Assembly: GCF_026712205.1 (NCBI RefSeq)
Contig: NZ_JAPPUW010000001.1
Coordinates: forward strand, 1-64,000
Source of the DNA: Pelomonas aquatica
GTDB lineage: Bacteria; Pseudomonadota; Gammaproteobacteria; Burkholderiales; Burkholderiaceae_C
Direction of reading: 5' to 3'
Length of the DNA stretch: 64,000 nt
In this document: piece after piece, positions 34,955-42,971 of the stretch
Position numbering within the stretch: position 1 is the first letter of the stretch
Layout of the letters: each line of letters opens with the position of its first letter
Position numbers and translations under genes: made by a program
Notes under the pieces: generated by a model
Database searches by the model: none
What the model was told of the DNA's origin: nothing
What the model saw: the letters and a program-made list of their open reading frames with translations, nothing else

Positions 34955-36114
34955 TCGTCACCCAGGCACAGACCCTGACCCTGCTGGCCGCCCTCATCCT
35001 GGTGTCCGGCGCGGCCGCCCTGGTCTGGACCTCGCTGGCCTTCACCGCGCGCATCGCGCCGCGGGCCTCGCTGACGGTGGCCAGCGCCAACGCCGCCACC
35101 GCGCTGGCGCTGGCGCTGCATGCGCTGCGCGGCACGCTGCCCGACGCCCTCGCCTACTGGCCCGGCGACGTGCTGGCCGTGGCCGCCTTCGCTCTGCTCG
35201 GCGCGGCCGTGCCCGCCGTCACGATGCGCCGGCTGATCTGGAAGCCGGGCGCCGCCGTCGTCGCGGCCTGCGCGCTGACGCTGGCGGCCCTGCCCTACGA
35301 CGGCGACCTGCGCTGGCAGGCCCGCCTCGTCAACGCGGCCGGCGCCGGCCTCGCGCTGACGGCCGGCCTCGCCGCCTGGCGCAGCCTGGGCCGCTGGGCC
35401 AGCGGCCGGCGCACGCCCGCGCCGCTGGCCCTGCCCCTGCTGCTGATCGCGGCGCTGATGGCCGCACGCTGCGCCGAGAGCTTCGTCCACCCGGGCGCCG
35501 CGCCCGACCTGCGCCTGCCCACCGGGTTCAACCTCGGCTTCCTGTGGGCCAGCCTGGTGCTGGTGCTGCTGCAGAACGCGACGCTGGCCTTCCTCGTGCT
35601 GATGCGCCTGATCCTGCGCATCGAGCACCTGCTCGACCGCGATCCGCTGACCGACACGCTGAACCGCCGCGCCTTCGACCAGTCCCTGGCCCTGGCCCAT
35701 GCGCGCTTCGGGCGCGGTCGCGGCTACGCCCTCGTCATGATCGACATGGACCGCTTCAAGCAGCTCAACGACACGCTGGGCCACGCGGCCGGCGACGCCG
35801 CGCTGCGCCAGATGGTGAAGGAGCTGCAGCCCTGCCTGCGCGAGGTGGACCGCTTCGGGCGCCTGGGCGGCGAGGAGTTCTGCGTGCTGCTGCCCGACAC
35901 CGGCCTCGCCGGCGCGGCACTGGTGGCCGAGCGCATGCGCTGCCTGATCGACGCGACACCGCTGCGCTGGCTGGAACAGGACTGGCCGCTCAGCGCCAGC
36001 TTCGGCATCGCCGAGGCCAGGCCGGGCGACAGCGGCCCCGACGCCGTGCTGGCGCGCGCCGACGCGGCGCTCTACCGGGCCAAGCATCAGGGGCGCAATG
36101 TGGTTCAGGGGTGA
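34951..36114 (+). CDS. Membrane diguanylate cyclase 3
   Basis: A 387-residue paralogue of the preceding gene: about six membrane helices (to residue 215) then a GGDEF domain with GGEEF at about residue 306 and intact inhibitory site REVD. Catalytic-fold landmarks DPLTDTLNRRAFDQ and MIDMDRFKQLND are present. The membrane domain has no known sensor name; a seven-helix-like MASE-type input is possible. Translationally coupled to the upstream copy, so both enzymes are made together. Confidence 0.9.
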   Translation: MIVTQAQTLTLLAALILVSGAAALVWTSLAFTARIAPRASLTVASANAATALALALHALRGTLPDALAYWPGDVLAVAAFALLGAAVPAVTMRRLIWKPGAAVVAACALTLAALPYDGDLRWQARLVNAAGAGLALTAGLAAWRSLGRWASGRRTPAPLALPLLLIAALMAARCAESFVHPGAAPDLRLPTGFNLGFLWASLVLVLLQNATLAFLVLMRLILRIEHLLDRDPLTDTLNRRAFDQSLALAHARFGRGRGYALVMIDMDRFKQLNDTLGHAAGDAALRQMVKELQPCLREVDRFGRLGGEEFCVLLPDTGLAGAALVAERMRCLIDATPLRWLEQDWPLSASFGIAEARPGDSGPDAVLARADAALYRAKHQGRNVVQG

Positions 36115-36244
36115 GGGGAGGCGGCTGCCCGTGCTGGCTGTGCAGCCAGCGGCAGTGGTTGCTTTTCATGGCCTGCGGCAGGCGCGGTGCTTTGTTTGGA
36201 AGACGGAGGCGGTGGCGGTTGTTGGCCGAGGGCCGCCGAAGGGC

Positions 36245-36661
36245 CTATGCGCGCTCCCCGAGCCAAACCTTCCGCAGCCAACTTGCCAGGTCTGGCCATG
36301 TCTCTTGCGAGTAGCCGTTGTGCGTCCAAAACCTGACGACCCCGGCCGGGTCCAAGCAGTAAAAATCCGCGTTGTCCTCGCAGATTGGCAACCACTCTCT
36401 CGGAACACCGAGTGCACGAGCGCTTGCGACAACTCCTGGCAGGTAGGTGTGGGAACCGGGCTCACAGACTGTCGCAGGCTCCAAGGTGCCGAGGGTTATG
36501 TCGCTGGCCTCAAGCAGGAATCGCCGATAGTCATCAGGGAATGACATGCCGACTTGCCGCTCAGAGGCGGCAACCTCCGTGGGCGTCGGCAGGCGGAGCG
36601 GGAGAGGCATGAGCTCATTTTGCGCACGCAGCTCGGCCAGTACGGCACTGAGGATGGTCAT
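36245..36661 (-). CDS. SMI1/KNR4 (SUKH) family protein
   Basis: A 138-residue SUKH-fold protein (SFPDDYRRFLLEASD, LPICEDNADFYCLDPAGVVRFWTHNG). SUKH proteins often act as immunity proteins against contact-dependent or polymorphic toxins. No toxin gene is adjacent, so it may be an orphan immunity gene. The ATG at 36661 has a GGAG site 5 bases upstream and is preferred over a GTG six bases earlier. GC content looks lower than the neighbouring core genes, in keeping with an accessory origin. Confidence 0.75.
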   Translation of the reverse strand: MTILSAVLAELRAQNELMPLPLRLPTPTEVAASERQVGMSFPDDYRRFLLEASDITLGTLEPATVCEPGSHTYLPGVVASARALGVPREWLPICEDNADFYCLDPAGVVRFWTHNGYSQETWPDLASWLRKVWLGERA

Positions 36662-36777
36662 TTGCACTCCGCTAGGTTTCCCAAATCAGCGCGCCCGAAC
36701 CTGTCGTTTGTCGAGGGCCGCTCCTGGCCGCCACAAGCCATTCATTCAAGAAGCGCAAATCGGCCGACTCGCGACGC

Positions 36778-37083
36778 TCATGCCGCGAGCTTCAACGGCC
36801 TGATTTCCTTGGCGATGGCCTTGCCCGCAGCGCTCTCTGCAATACGAAGGTCATACGCGGTCTGCAGGTTCAGCCAGCCTTGTGCCTCGCTGCCGAAATA
36901 TCGCTCCAGCCGCAAGGCGGTATCCGCAGTCACGCCGCGCTCACCCTTGGTGATTTCGCTGAGGCGCGAATAGGGCACATGCAGGGCCAGGGCAACCGCG
37001 CGAACACTGACGCCCATGGGCTTGATGTAGTCCTCCAGCAGAACTTCGCCCGGGTGGACAGGACGCATGCCGTTCTTGAACAT
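36778..37083 (-). CDS. higA: HigA-type antitoxin
   Basis: A 101-residue XRE-type antitoxin of the HigA/VapI family: RPVHPGEVLLEDYIKPMGVS followed by an HTH (VRAVALALHVPYSRLSEITKGERGVTADTALRLERYFG). Start taken at 37083, where GGAG lies 7 bases upstream; an ATG at 37095 is possible. It lies 42 bases after the toxin gene, in the toxin-first order typical of higBA. It should neutralise HigB and repress the operon through the palindrome at 37404-37424. Confidence 0.9.
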   Translation of the reverse strand: MFKNGMRPVHPGEVLLEDYIKPMGVSVRAVALALHVPYSRLSEITKGERGVTADTALRLERYFGSEAQGWLNLQTAYDLRIAESAAGKAIAKEIRPLKLAA

Positions 37084-37125
37084 GATGCACTCCATTGCAA
37101 TTCAGGATGTCTAGGGCGGGTCGCG

Positions 37126-37395
37126 TCAGTGCGGGTCTTCGATGATCACGTCGAAGGGGCCGCTGCTGCCCCACTTGAACGTCAACCGCCACTGGTCATT
37201 GATTCGCACATGCCAAGCGCCGTGATATTCCTTCAGGTCGTTGCCAGGCGGCGCCTTCATGAAATTCAGTGCCGGCGCCGCGTCGAGCTGGGCCAGCTTG
37301 CGCTCAGCCGCAGTTTTGATGTTTGCAAAGCGACGGCTCTTCCCGGTCGTGAACAAGGCCTCCGTGTCGGGGCACGCAAAGGACTGGATCGCCAT
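37126..37395 (-). CDS. higB: HigB-type RelE-superfamily toxin
   Basis: An 89-residue RelE/HigB-like ribosome-dependent mRNA endonuclease. Landmarks: SFACPDTEALFTTGKSRRFA, KAAERKLAQLDAA-like helix, NDLKEYHGAWHVRINDQWRLTFKW and the acidic end VIIEDPH. First gene of a two-gene toxin-antitoxin operon. The ATG at 37395 sits 8 bases from the operator palindrome and has no visible ribosome binding site, so it may be poorly translated or read from a near-leaderless message. Confidence 0.9.
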   Translation of the reverse strand: MAIQSFACPDTEALFTTGKSRRFANIKTAAERKLAQLDAAPALNFMKAPPGNDLKEYHGAWHVRINDQWRLTFKWGSSGPFDVIIEDPH

Positions 37396-37403
37396 GGCGG
37401 GAG

Positions 37404-37424
37404 GTTATCCGTTAACCGGATAAC
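37404..37424. promoter_or_regulatory. higBA operator palindrome
   Basis: Perfect 8-bp inverted repeat GTTATCCG / CGGATAAC with a 5-base spacer (TTAAC), directly upstream of higB. It is the expected position for HigA autorepression and probably overlaps the promoter. Confidence 0.75.
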
Positions 37425-37522
37425 GGTCAATCTTGTCGATGCTCGCGCCTGGACGAGGCGGGCCTCGACCGGGCCAACCACCGGGCGCAATTTGGTTCCG
37501 GGGTGAGGCCGCACAGCTGGTA

Positions 37523-38542
37523 TCAGCGCCGGAAATAGGCGTCCACGCCAATCAGCGTCTCGGCCAGGATCTGGCTCCAATAGTGGAAGCTGTGACCGCC
37601 CGCGTCCTCGCGGTAGTCGGGCGCCTGGCCCCGCTCGCGTAGCGCGGCGACGAGAGCGCGGTTCGTCGGGAGCAGTTCGTCCCCGCGGCCGCAGCGCATC
37701 ACCAGCTCGACCGGCAAGCCGGCGCGGCGCAGTTGCTCGACCAGCTCGGGCGGGTAGTAGCCGCTCAGCGCATAGGCCAGGCCCCAGCGCTGCGGTGCCG
37801 CCAGCGGCAGCCGGACGGCTCCGGTGCCGCCCATCGACATGCCCGCGATGGCCGATTGCGCCCGCGTCGGCGCCAGGCCGTAGCGGGCTTTCAGCCACGC
37901 CGGCAGCTCGTCGACGATGAAGCGCTCGGCCGGACCCTCGTAGCGCCGGCCGTTGCTGCTCGGCATGACGATGACCAGGGGCCGGATGCTGCCGGCCGCG
38001 ATCAGCCGGTCGGCATAACGCTCGATATGACCGGTACGCCACCACTGGTCGGCATCCATGCCGCCGCCGTGCAGCAGGGTCAGCACCGGCAGCGGCTGGC
38101 CGCGCTCGAAGCCCGGTGGCAGATAGACGTTGACCTTGACCGTCTCGCCAAAGGCCGCCGACGGCACCTGCCAGGCCTCGACGCGCCCGCCACCGGCAGC
38201 CAGCGGCGTCCACGCCCCCTCGCCGACGAAGAGGAAGGAATGCTGGCCGCCCCGGCCGTCTGCATCATGGTCGGACGTGGCCGAGTCGGGCACCCAGCGG
38301 CCGTCGACGACGAACTTGTAGAGCCACTGGCCCGGCGCCAGGTCCAGGCGCGTCCGCCAGACGCCGTCGGCGCCACGCGCCATCGCCTGCTTGTGCGCAT
38401 CCCAGTCCGTCATTTCGCCTGCCAGGTCGACCCGGCGGGCCTCAGGCGCCGCAAGGGCGATGGTGACGGGGTCGGCCCGCAAGCCCGTTGCGCAGCATAG
38501 GGCGAGGCAGGCGGTCAGGCGGGAAATCAGCGGGCGTTTCAT
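37523..38542 (-). CDS. Secreted esterase with N-terminal CBM48-like domain
   Basis: A 339-residue exported protein: signal peptide (cleavage after LRA, about residue 23), an immunoglobulin-like glycogen-binding (CBM48/AMPK) domain (about 25-115; DLAGEMTDWDAHKQAM, GQWLYKFVVDGRWVPD) and an esterase-D/Fes-like hydrolase domain. Catalytic Ser lies in the GMSMGG elbow and His in GGHSFHYW. Resembles bacterial feruloyl/acetyl-xylan or enterochelin esterases. The ligand is unknown; periplasmic or secreted action on plant-derived or siderophore esters is possible. Confidence 0.87.
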   Translation of the reverse strand: MKRPLISRLTACLALCCATGLRADPVTIALAAPEARRVDLAGEMTDWDAHKQAMARGADGVWRTRLDLAPGQWLYKFVVDGRWVPDSATSDHDADGRGGQHSFLFVGEGAWTPLAAGGGRVEAWQVPSAAFGETVKVNVYLPPGFERGQPLPVLTLLHGGGMDADQWWRTGHIERYADRLIAAGSIRPLVIVMPSSNGRRYEGPAERFIVDELPAWLKARYGLAPTRAQSAIAGMSMGGTGAVRLPLAAPQRWGLAYALSGYYPPELVEQLRRAGLPVELVMRCGRGDELLPTNRALVAALRERGQAPDYREDAGGHSFHYWSQILAETLIGVDAYFRR

Positions 38543-38591
38543 GGGGCGTGCAGCAGGTCGGATCGGGCAGGATCCTTGAGATCAACGGCGT

Positions 38592-39023
38592 TCAAGACGG
38601 CGCTTGATCGCGAAAAGGATTCAACAGCTTGACACCGCTGGCTCGGAAATGCCGCACGTTTCTCGTGACCACCGTCAAGTCGTGCACCAGCGCGATGGCC
38701 GCGATCTGCTTGTCGAGTTCGTGCTCTGGATGCGGCACGCGCAAACGGCCCCACACCTGGGCAGCGTCCGCGTCGAAGGCAAGGATCAGATCCGCGTAGT
38801 CGTGGAGGACGGTGTGCATCCAATGCTCCAGCAACCCCGCTTGCGGCTCATCGCCGCGATGGCGGATCAGCTCGATGCCTCTACGCAGTTCGCCAATGGT
38901 GACGACCGACAGGTACAGCGCCTCATCCCGAGCTGCCGCCGCGCGCAAGAACGCCAGGACGCCTGGATCGGCGCGCTCGCGCTTGCGCGCCTCGCTGATC
39001 ACGTTCGTGTCAATCAAATACAT
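38592..39023 (-). CDS. vapC: VapC/FitB-type PIN-domain toxin
   Basis: A 143-residue PIN ribonuclease. Metal-binding acidic residues are visible: Asp in MYLIDTNVISE, Glu in VVTIGELRRGIE, Asp in DKQIAAIALVHDL and the C-terminal TRNVRHF. It overlaps its antitoxin gene by 14 bases. Should be a Mg-dependent RNase that blocks growth when free. Confidence 0.9.
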   Translation of the reverse strand: MYLIDTNVISEARKRERADPGVLAFLRAAAARDEALYLSVVTIGELRRGIELIRHRGDEPQAGLLEHWMHTVLHDYADLILAFDADAAQVWGRLRVPHPEHELDKQIAAIALVHDLTVVTRNVRHFRASGVKLLNPFRDQAPS

Positions 39024-39246
39024 CCGGGGCTTCCGCAGCGCTGTCGACGCGCTCGAAATCGCTGTCTTCACCGACGTCGGGAATCGCCGCCAGCACCGCG
39101 GCAAGGGATCGTTTCCGAGGCCGTCGCAGTGCCGCCGCCAGGATCTCGCGATGCTCCGCCTCCGCACTGCGGCCATGCGCGACCGCACGCTCCTTGAGCG
39201 CCGTGACCAGCGCTTCGTCGATTCCTCGCACCAACAGGTTTGCCAT
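39010..39246 (-). CDS. vapB: VapB/FitA-type ribbon-helix-helix antitoxin
   Basis: A 78-residue antitoxin: N-terminal ribbon-helix-helix (MANLLVRGIDEALVTALKERAVAHGRSAEAEHREILAAAL) and an acidic C-terminal tail that binds the toxin. Start set at 39246, preceded by a GGAGG site 9 bases upstream; the frame continues to 39288 through the operator palindrome. Autorepression through 39262-39282 is likely. Confidence 0.9.
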   Translation of the reverse strand: MANLLVRGIDEALVTALKERAVAHGRSAEAEHREILAAALRRPRKRSLAAVLAAIPDVGEDSDFERVDSAAEAPDVFD

Positions 39247-39261
39247 ATCTGCCAGCCTCCA

Positions 39262-39282
39262 ATTGCTATCAATGATAGCAAT
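39262..39282. promoter_or_regulatory. vapBC operator palindrome
   Basis: Perfect 10-bp inverted repeat ATTGCTATCA / TGATAGCAAT around one base, 16 bases before the vapB ATG. AT-rich in a GC-rich region; the natural binding site for the ribbon-helix-helix antitoxin. Confidence 0.78.
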
Positions 39283-39338
39283 CTGCAAGTGCGCGTGGTG
39301 ATCGACGGCATGGGCCGATCAGCACACGCCAGGCCACC

Positions 39339-39725
39339 TCACCCCACCTCGTGGCACACCGCCTCGATGTTGTTGCCATCCGGATCGAGCACGAATGCGC
39401 CGTAGTAGCTGGGGTGGTAGTTGGGCCTCAAGCCCGGCGGGCCGTTGTCCGTGCCGCCGGCCGCGAGGGCGGCCTTGTGGAAGCCGTCCACCGCCGCGCG
39501 CGTGGGCACGCGGAAGGCGATGTGGACCGGCGGCTGGATGGGCCGGCCCTGGCGTATCCACAGATCAGACCCATCGGCATGGCAGAAGCCCGCGCTGGGC
39601 GACTGGCCCGCGGCGGCGGCGGGCAGTTCCACCAGGCGCGAATGGCCGGTCGGCGCGAGTGCGGCCAGGTAGAAGGCCTTGCTCTTCGCGTAGTCGCCGA
39701 CGGTGAGGCTCAGGTGGTCGATCAT
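39339..39725 (-). CDS. VOC (glyoxalase-fold) protein
   Basis: A 128-residue VOC protein: MIDHLSLTVGDYAKSKAFYLAAL at the N-terminus, VHIAFRVPTRAAVDGFHKAALAAGG in the middle and VLDPDGNNIEAVCHE at the end, giving the usual His/Glu metal ligands. Substrate unknown; such small proteins include lactoylglutathione lyase-like and dioxygenase-like members. It lies 20 bases after the M13 peptidase gene on the same strand. Confidence 0.85.
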   Translation of the reverse strand: MIDHLSLTVGDYAKSKAFYLAALAPTGHSRLVELPAAAAGQSPSAGFCHADGSDLWIRQGRPIQPPVHIAFRVPTRAAVDGFHKAALAAGGTDNGPPGLRPNYHPSYYGAFVLDPDGNNIEAVCHEVG

Positions 39726-39745
39726 CTTGCCTCCGAAGGGTCAAC

Positions 39746-41884
39746 TCACCACACCTTGCAGCGCTCCGCCGCCGGCTTCACGAGCTTGGCGCCGGGCTTG
39801 CAGGCGAAGGCCTTCTCGAATTCCGGCATGTTGACGACGACGCCGTTGATGCGCCACCTGGCCGGCGAGTGCGGGTCGATCCTGGCGTGCACGCGCAGCG
39901 CCTCGGGGCGGGCGTCGGCGCAGTCCCACTGCGCGAAGCCGACGAAGAAGCGCTGCTCGGGCGTCATGCCGTCGCGAAGAGCCGTCGATGGGCCGCCCCG
40001 AGCCGGCTCAGCCCCCGTGGGGGGCAGCGGCGTACCCGCCGCGTGGGGGTCCGAGCCCTCCAGCGTCTTGCCGGTCATGTGCATCTTCCAGGCTTCCCAG
40101 GCGAGGATGAGGCCGCCCAGGTCGGCGAGGTCTTCGCCCAGCGTCAGCCTGGAGTTGATCCTGATGTCGTCGACGACGGTGTAGCCGGCGTACTGGTCGG
40201 CCACGCAGGCCGCGCGGCGCTCGAACTCCTTGCCGTCCTTCGGTGTCCACCAGTTCTTCAGGTTGCCCTGGGCGTCGAACTGGCGGCCCTCGTCATCAAA
40301 GCCGTGGGTCAGCTCGTGGCCGATGGTGCCGCCGGTGTTGCCGTAGTTGGGCGCCTCGTCCAGGCGCGCGTCGTACAGCGGCGCCTGCAGCACGCCGGCC
40401 GGGAAGTTGATGTCGTTCATCTGCGCGTCGTAGTAGGCGTTCACCGTCTGCGGCGTCATGCCCCACTCGCCGCGGTCGACGGGCTGGCCGATCTTGGCCA
40501 GGCGGCGCCGGGCCTCGAACGCATTGCCGGCCACGACGTTGCCGAGGAAGTCGCCACGCTGCACGGCCAGCGCCGAATAGTCGCGCCAGCGCTCGGGGTA
40601 GCCCACCTTGTTGACGATGGCCTTGAGCTTCTGCTGGGCGCGCGCCTGGGTCTCGACGCTCATCCAGGCCAGGCTGGCGATGCTGCGCGACATGGCGGCC
40701 TCGATCTCGTCGGTCATCTGCACGGTGGCGGCCTTGAGCTCGGGCGTGAAGTTGCGCGCGACGAACTCCTGGCCCAGGGCCTCGCCCATCTGCAGGTCGA
40801 CGAGCTGCACGCAGCGCTTCCAGCGCGGCTTGATCTGCGGCTGGCCGGTCAGCGTGTGGCCGTAGAAGTCGAAGTTGGCCTGCACGAAGCCGCTGTCCAG
40901 TGCGTTGCTAAGGCTGCTGGCCAACTGCCAGCGCAGATAGGTCTTCAGGTCGGCCAGGCCCATGCCCTTCAGGCGCGCGGCGAAGGCCTTGAAGAAGGCC
41001 GGCTCGGTGACGTTGTAGCGCACCTGGCCGGCCGGCGTGCCCAGAGCGGCCTGGAAGGCGGCCCAGTCGAAGCCGGGCGTCAGGGCCTGCAGGCCGCGCG
41101 CATCGACGACGTGGAAGGTCTTGTAGGGGTCGCGCTTGTCGACCTTGCTCAGCGACGCCCTGGCCAGCACGGTCTCGGTGGCCAGCACGCTGCGCGCGGC
41201 GGCCTTGGCGGCGGCGGGTGCGTCGCCGAGCAGCTCGAAAGTGCGGGCCATATGGGCCTCGTAGGCGCTGCGGATCTTCAGCGTCTTGTCATCGCGCTTC
41301 AGGTAGTAGTCACGGTCGGGCAGGCCCAGGCCGCCTGCGCTGGCGAAGGCGATCTGGCGCGTCGCGTCGGCAAAGTCCTGGCCGGCGCTGAAGCCGAAGA
41401 AGAGGCGGTCATTGCCGGCGGCGAGCTGCAGCCCGGCCAGCAGGGCCGGCAGCGCCTGCTTGTCCTGCAGCGCCGCGATGCGGTCCAGCGTCGGCTGCAG
41501 CGGCCTCAGGCCGGCAGCCTGCACGGCGCCCTCGTCCATGCAGGCGGCGAAGTAGTCGCCCAGCTTGGCCTGGGTCGGGCTGCGCCCGGTGGCGGGGTCG
41601 CCGAGCTTGTTCAGCACGCCCCAGAGGTAGCGCTGGTTCTCGTTGGCCATCTTGGCGTAGACCGACCAGCGCGACTGGTCCGCCGGGATGGGGTTGTGCC
41701 GGCTCCAGGCGCCGCAGGCATAGCGGTAGAGGTCTTCGCAGGGGTCGGCACTGCGGTCCATGGCCGTCACGTCCAGGCTGGGCGTGTAGGGCAGCGCGTC
41801 CAGCGGGCCCTCCGCGGCGGCCGGGTCGGCGGCATGGGCATGGAGCGCAGCGGCCAGCAGGGCCGGCAAGAGCAGTCGTTTCAT
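39746..41884 (-). CDS. M13-family (neprilysin-like) zinc metallopeptidase
   Basis: A 712-residue exported peptidase: signal peptide (cleavage after AHA, about residue 18), M13 N-terminal domain (YRYACGAWSRHNPIPADQSRW) and catalytic domain with HELTH zinc motif near residue 520 (IGHELTHGFDDEG), the third-ligand block GEDLADLGG and the C-terminal MPEFEKAFACKPG...CKVW. Degrades or processes periplasmic peptides. Between the conserved segments MTGKTLEG and MTPEQRFF there is an insertion of about 28 proline/alanine-rich residues encoded by a palindromic DNA repeat; the frame stays open. Confidence 0.92.
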   Translation of the reverse strand: MKRLLLPALLAAALHAHAADPAAAEGPLDALPYTPSLDVTAMDRSADPCEDLYRYACGAWSRHNPIPADQSRWSVYAKMANENQRYLWGVLNKLGDPATGRSPTQAKLGDYFAACMDEGAVQAAGLRPLQPTLDRIAALQDKQALPALLAGLQLAAGNDRLFFGFSAGQDFADATRQIAFASAGGLGLPDRDYYLKRDDKTLKIRSAYEAHMARTFELLGDAPAAAKAAARSVLATETVLARASLSKVDKRDPYKTFHVVDARGLQALTPGFDWAAFQAALGTPAGQVRYNVTEPAFFKAFAARLKGMGLADLKTYLRWQLASSLSNALDSGFVQANFDFYGHTLTGQPQIKPRWKRCVQLVDLQMGEALGQEFVARNFTPELKAATVQMTDEIEAAMSRSIASLAWMSVETQARAQQKLKAIVNKVGYPERWRDYSALAVQRGDFLGNVVAGNAFEARRRLAKIGQPVDRGEWGMTPQTVNAYYDAQMNDINFPAGVLQAPLYDARLDEAPNYGNTGGTIGHELTHGFDDEGRQFDAQGNLKNWWTPKDGKEFERRAACVADQYAGYTVVDDIRINSRLTLGEDLADLGGLILAWEAWKMHMTGKTLEGSDPHAAGTPLPPTGAEPARGGPSTALRDGMTPEQRFFVGFAQWDCADARPEALRVHARIDPHSPARWRINGVVVNMPEFEKAFACKPGAKLVKPAAERCKVW
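40008..40050. repeat. Palindromic repeat inside the M13 peptidase gene
   Basis: TCAGCCCCCGTGGGGGG, then a stem GCGGC / GCCGC around loop GTACCC, then GTGGGGGT. Same order and same loop as the repeat at 15902-15940 and the same flanks as 14461-14500. It codes for part of a 28-residue insertion before the MTPEQRFF motif. Confidence 0.75.
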
Positions 41885-41990
41885 CGCGGGCGGGAGAGAT
41901 TTGAAGTGGCGCGATTGTGGGTGCTGCGCGCGCCCCGGCCATTGGGCATGCCCGCGGTCGGGGGATGTGGCGCGCCAGCCCTCGGGCGGC

Positions 41991-42401
41991 TCAGCGCGCC
42001 TGCTGGATGCGCACCATATTGCCGGCCGGGTCGCGCACGCCGCAGTCGCGCACGCCATAGGGCTGGTCGGTCGGCTCCTGCACGATGTCGGCGTCGGCCG
42101 CCTGCAGCTTCTGGAAGGTGGCGTCCAGGTCACGGGTGGCGAGCAGCACCATCGCGAAGCTGCCCTTGGCCATCATCTCGGCGATGGTGCGCTTCTCGGC
42201 GTCGGTGACGCCGGGCGTGGCCTGCGGCGGGTAGAGCACGATGGACGTGCCGGGCTGGCCTTGGGGGCCGACGGTGATCCAGCGCAGGCCGTTGTAGCCC
42301 ACGTCGTTGCGCACCTCGAAGCCCAGCGCGTCGCGGTAGAAGGCCAGCGAGGCCTCGGGGTCGCTCTGCGGCAGGAAGCTCGAGTGGATGGTGATGTCCA
42401 T
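41991..42401 (-). CDS. VOC (glyoxalase-fold) protein 2
   Basis: A 136-residue VOC protein with SSFLPQSDPEASLAFYRDALGFEVRNDVGYNGLRWITVG, then FQKLQAADADIVQEPTDQPYGVRDCGVRDPAGNMVRIQ. Similar small proteins are annotated as glyoxalase or fosfomycin/bleomycin-resistance relatives, but no resistance can be claimed. It is followed upstream (85 bases) by an AraC-type regulator on the same strand, a common pairing that suggests that regulator controls it. Confidence 0.85.
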   Translation of the reverse strand: MDITIHSSFLPQSDPEASLAFYRDALGFEVRNDVGYNGLRWITVGPQGQPGTSIVLYPPQATPGVTDAEKRTIAEMMAKGSFAMVLLATRDLDATFQKLQAADADIVQEPTDQPYGVRDCGVRDPAGNMVRIQQAR

Positions 42402-42486
42402 GGTTGCTGTTTCCTTGGGAGGAGCACGGGAAAGCCGTCGGAGCCAGTCTAGGTTTGGCGCCGTTACGGCGCTTCTCGATTCCTGA

Positions 42487-42900
42487 TCAGTTGCGGACGG
42501 GCCGCGTCACCTGCCTGGACACGCAGGACGGCATGCCCTCGGTGGCGCCCGCCGCGTCGCGCCGGTAGACGCTGGGCGGCACGCCCACCAGCGCGGTGAA
42601 GCGGGCGCTGAAGCTGCCCAGCGACGCGCAGCCCACCTCGAGGCAGACCTCGGTGACGCTGAGGTCGCCGCGGCGCAGCAGCGCCATCGCGCGCTCGATG
42701 CGCCGCGTCATCAGATAGGCGTAGACCGATTCGCCATAGGCCGCGCGGAACTGGCGGCTCAGGTGGCCGGCCGACATGCCGATGCCGCAGGCCAGCGCCT
42801 CCACGTCCAGCGGGCGGGCGTAGTCGCGGTCGATGCGGTCGCGCACGCGGCGCAGGCGGGCGAGGTCGCGCAGCTGGGTGTCGACGGCTGGAGCGGGCAT
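42487..42900 (-). CDS. Short AraC-family regulator
   Basis: A 137-residue protein that is almost only the AraC DNA-binding domain: two HTH motifs, [25 protein letters not shown] and [25 protein letters not shown], followed by a Cys-containing tail. No ligand domain, so it resembles SoxS/MarA-length regulators and may be controlled by its own abundance. It is on the same strand as the VOC gene and divergent from the erythromycin-esterase-family gene, either of which could be its target. Confidence 0.88.
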   Translation of the reverse strand: MPAPAVDTQLRDLARLRRVRDRIDRDYARPLDVEALACGIGMSAGHLSRQFRAAYGESVYAYLMTRRIERAMALLRRGDLSVTEVCLEVGCASLGSFSARFTALVGVPPSVYRRDAAGATEGMPSCVSRQVTRPVRN

Positions 42901-42971
42901 GGGCGCGAGGATATGCCGGCCCTGATACCAGTTGGCAATCGCTATCCTGCCGCCTCCCGATGGAGGTGGCG

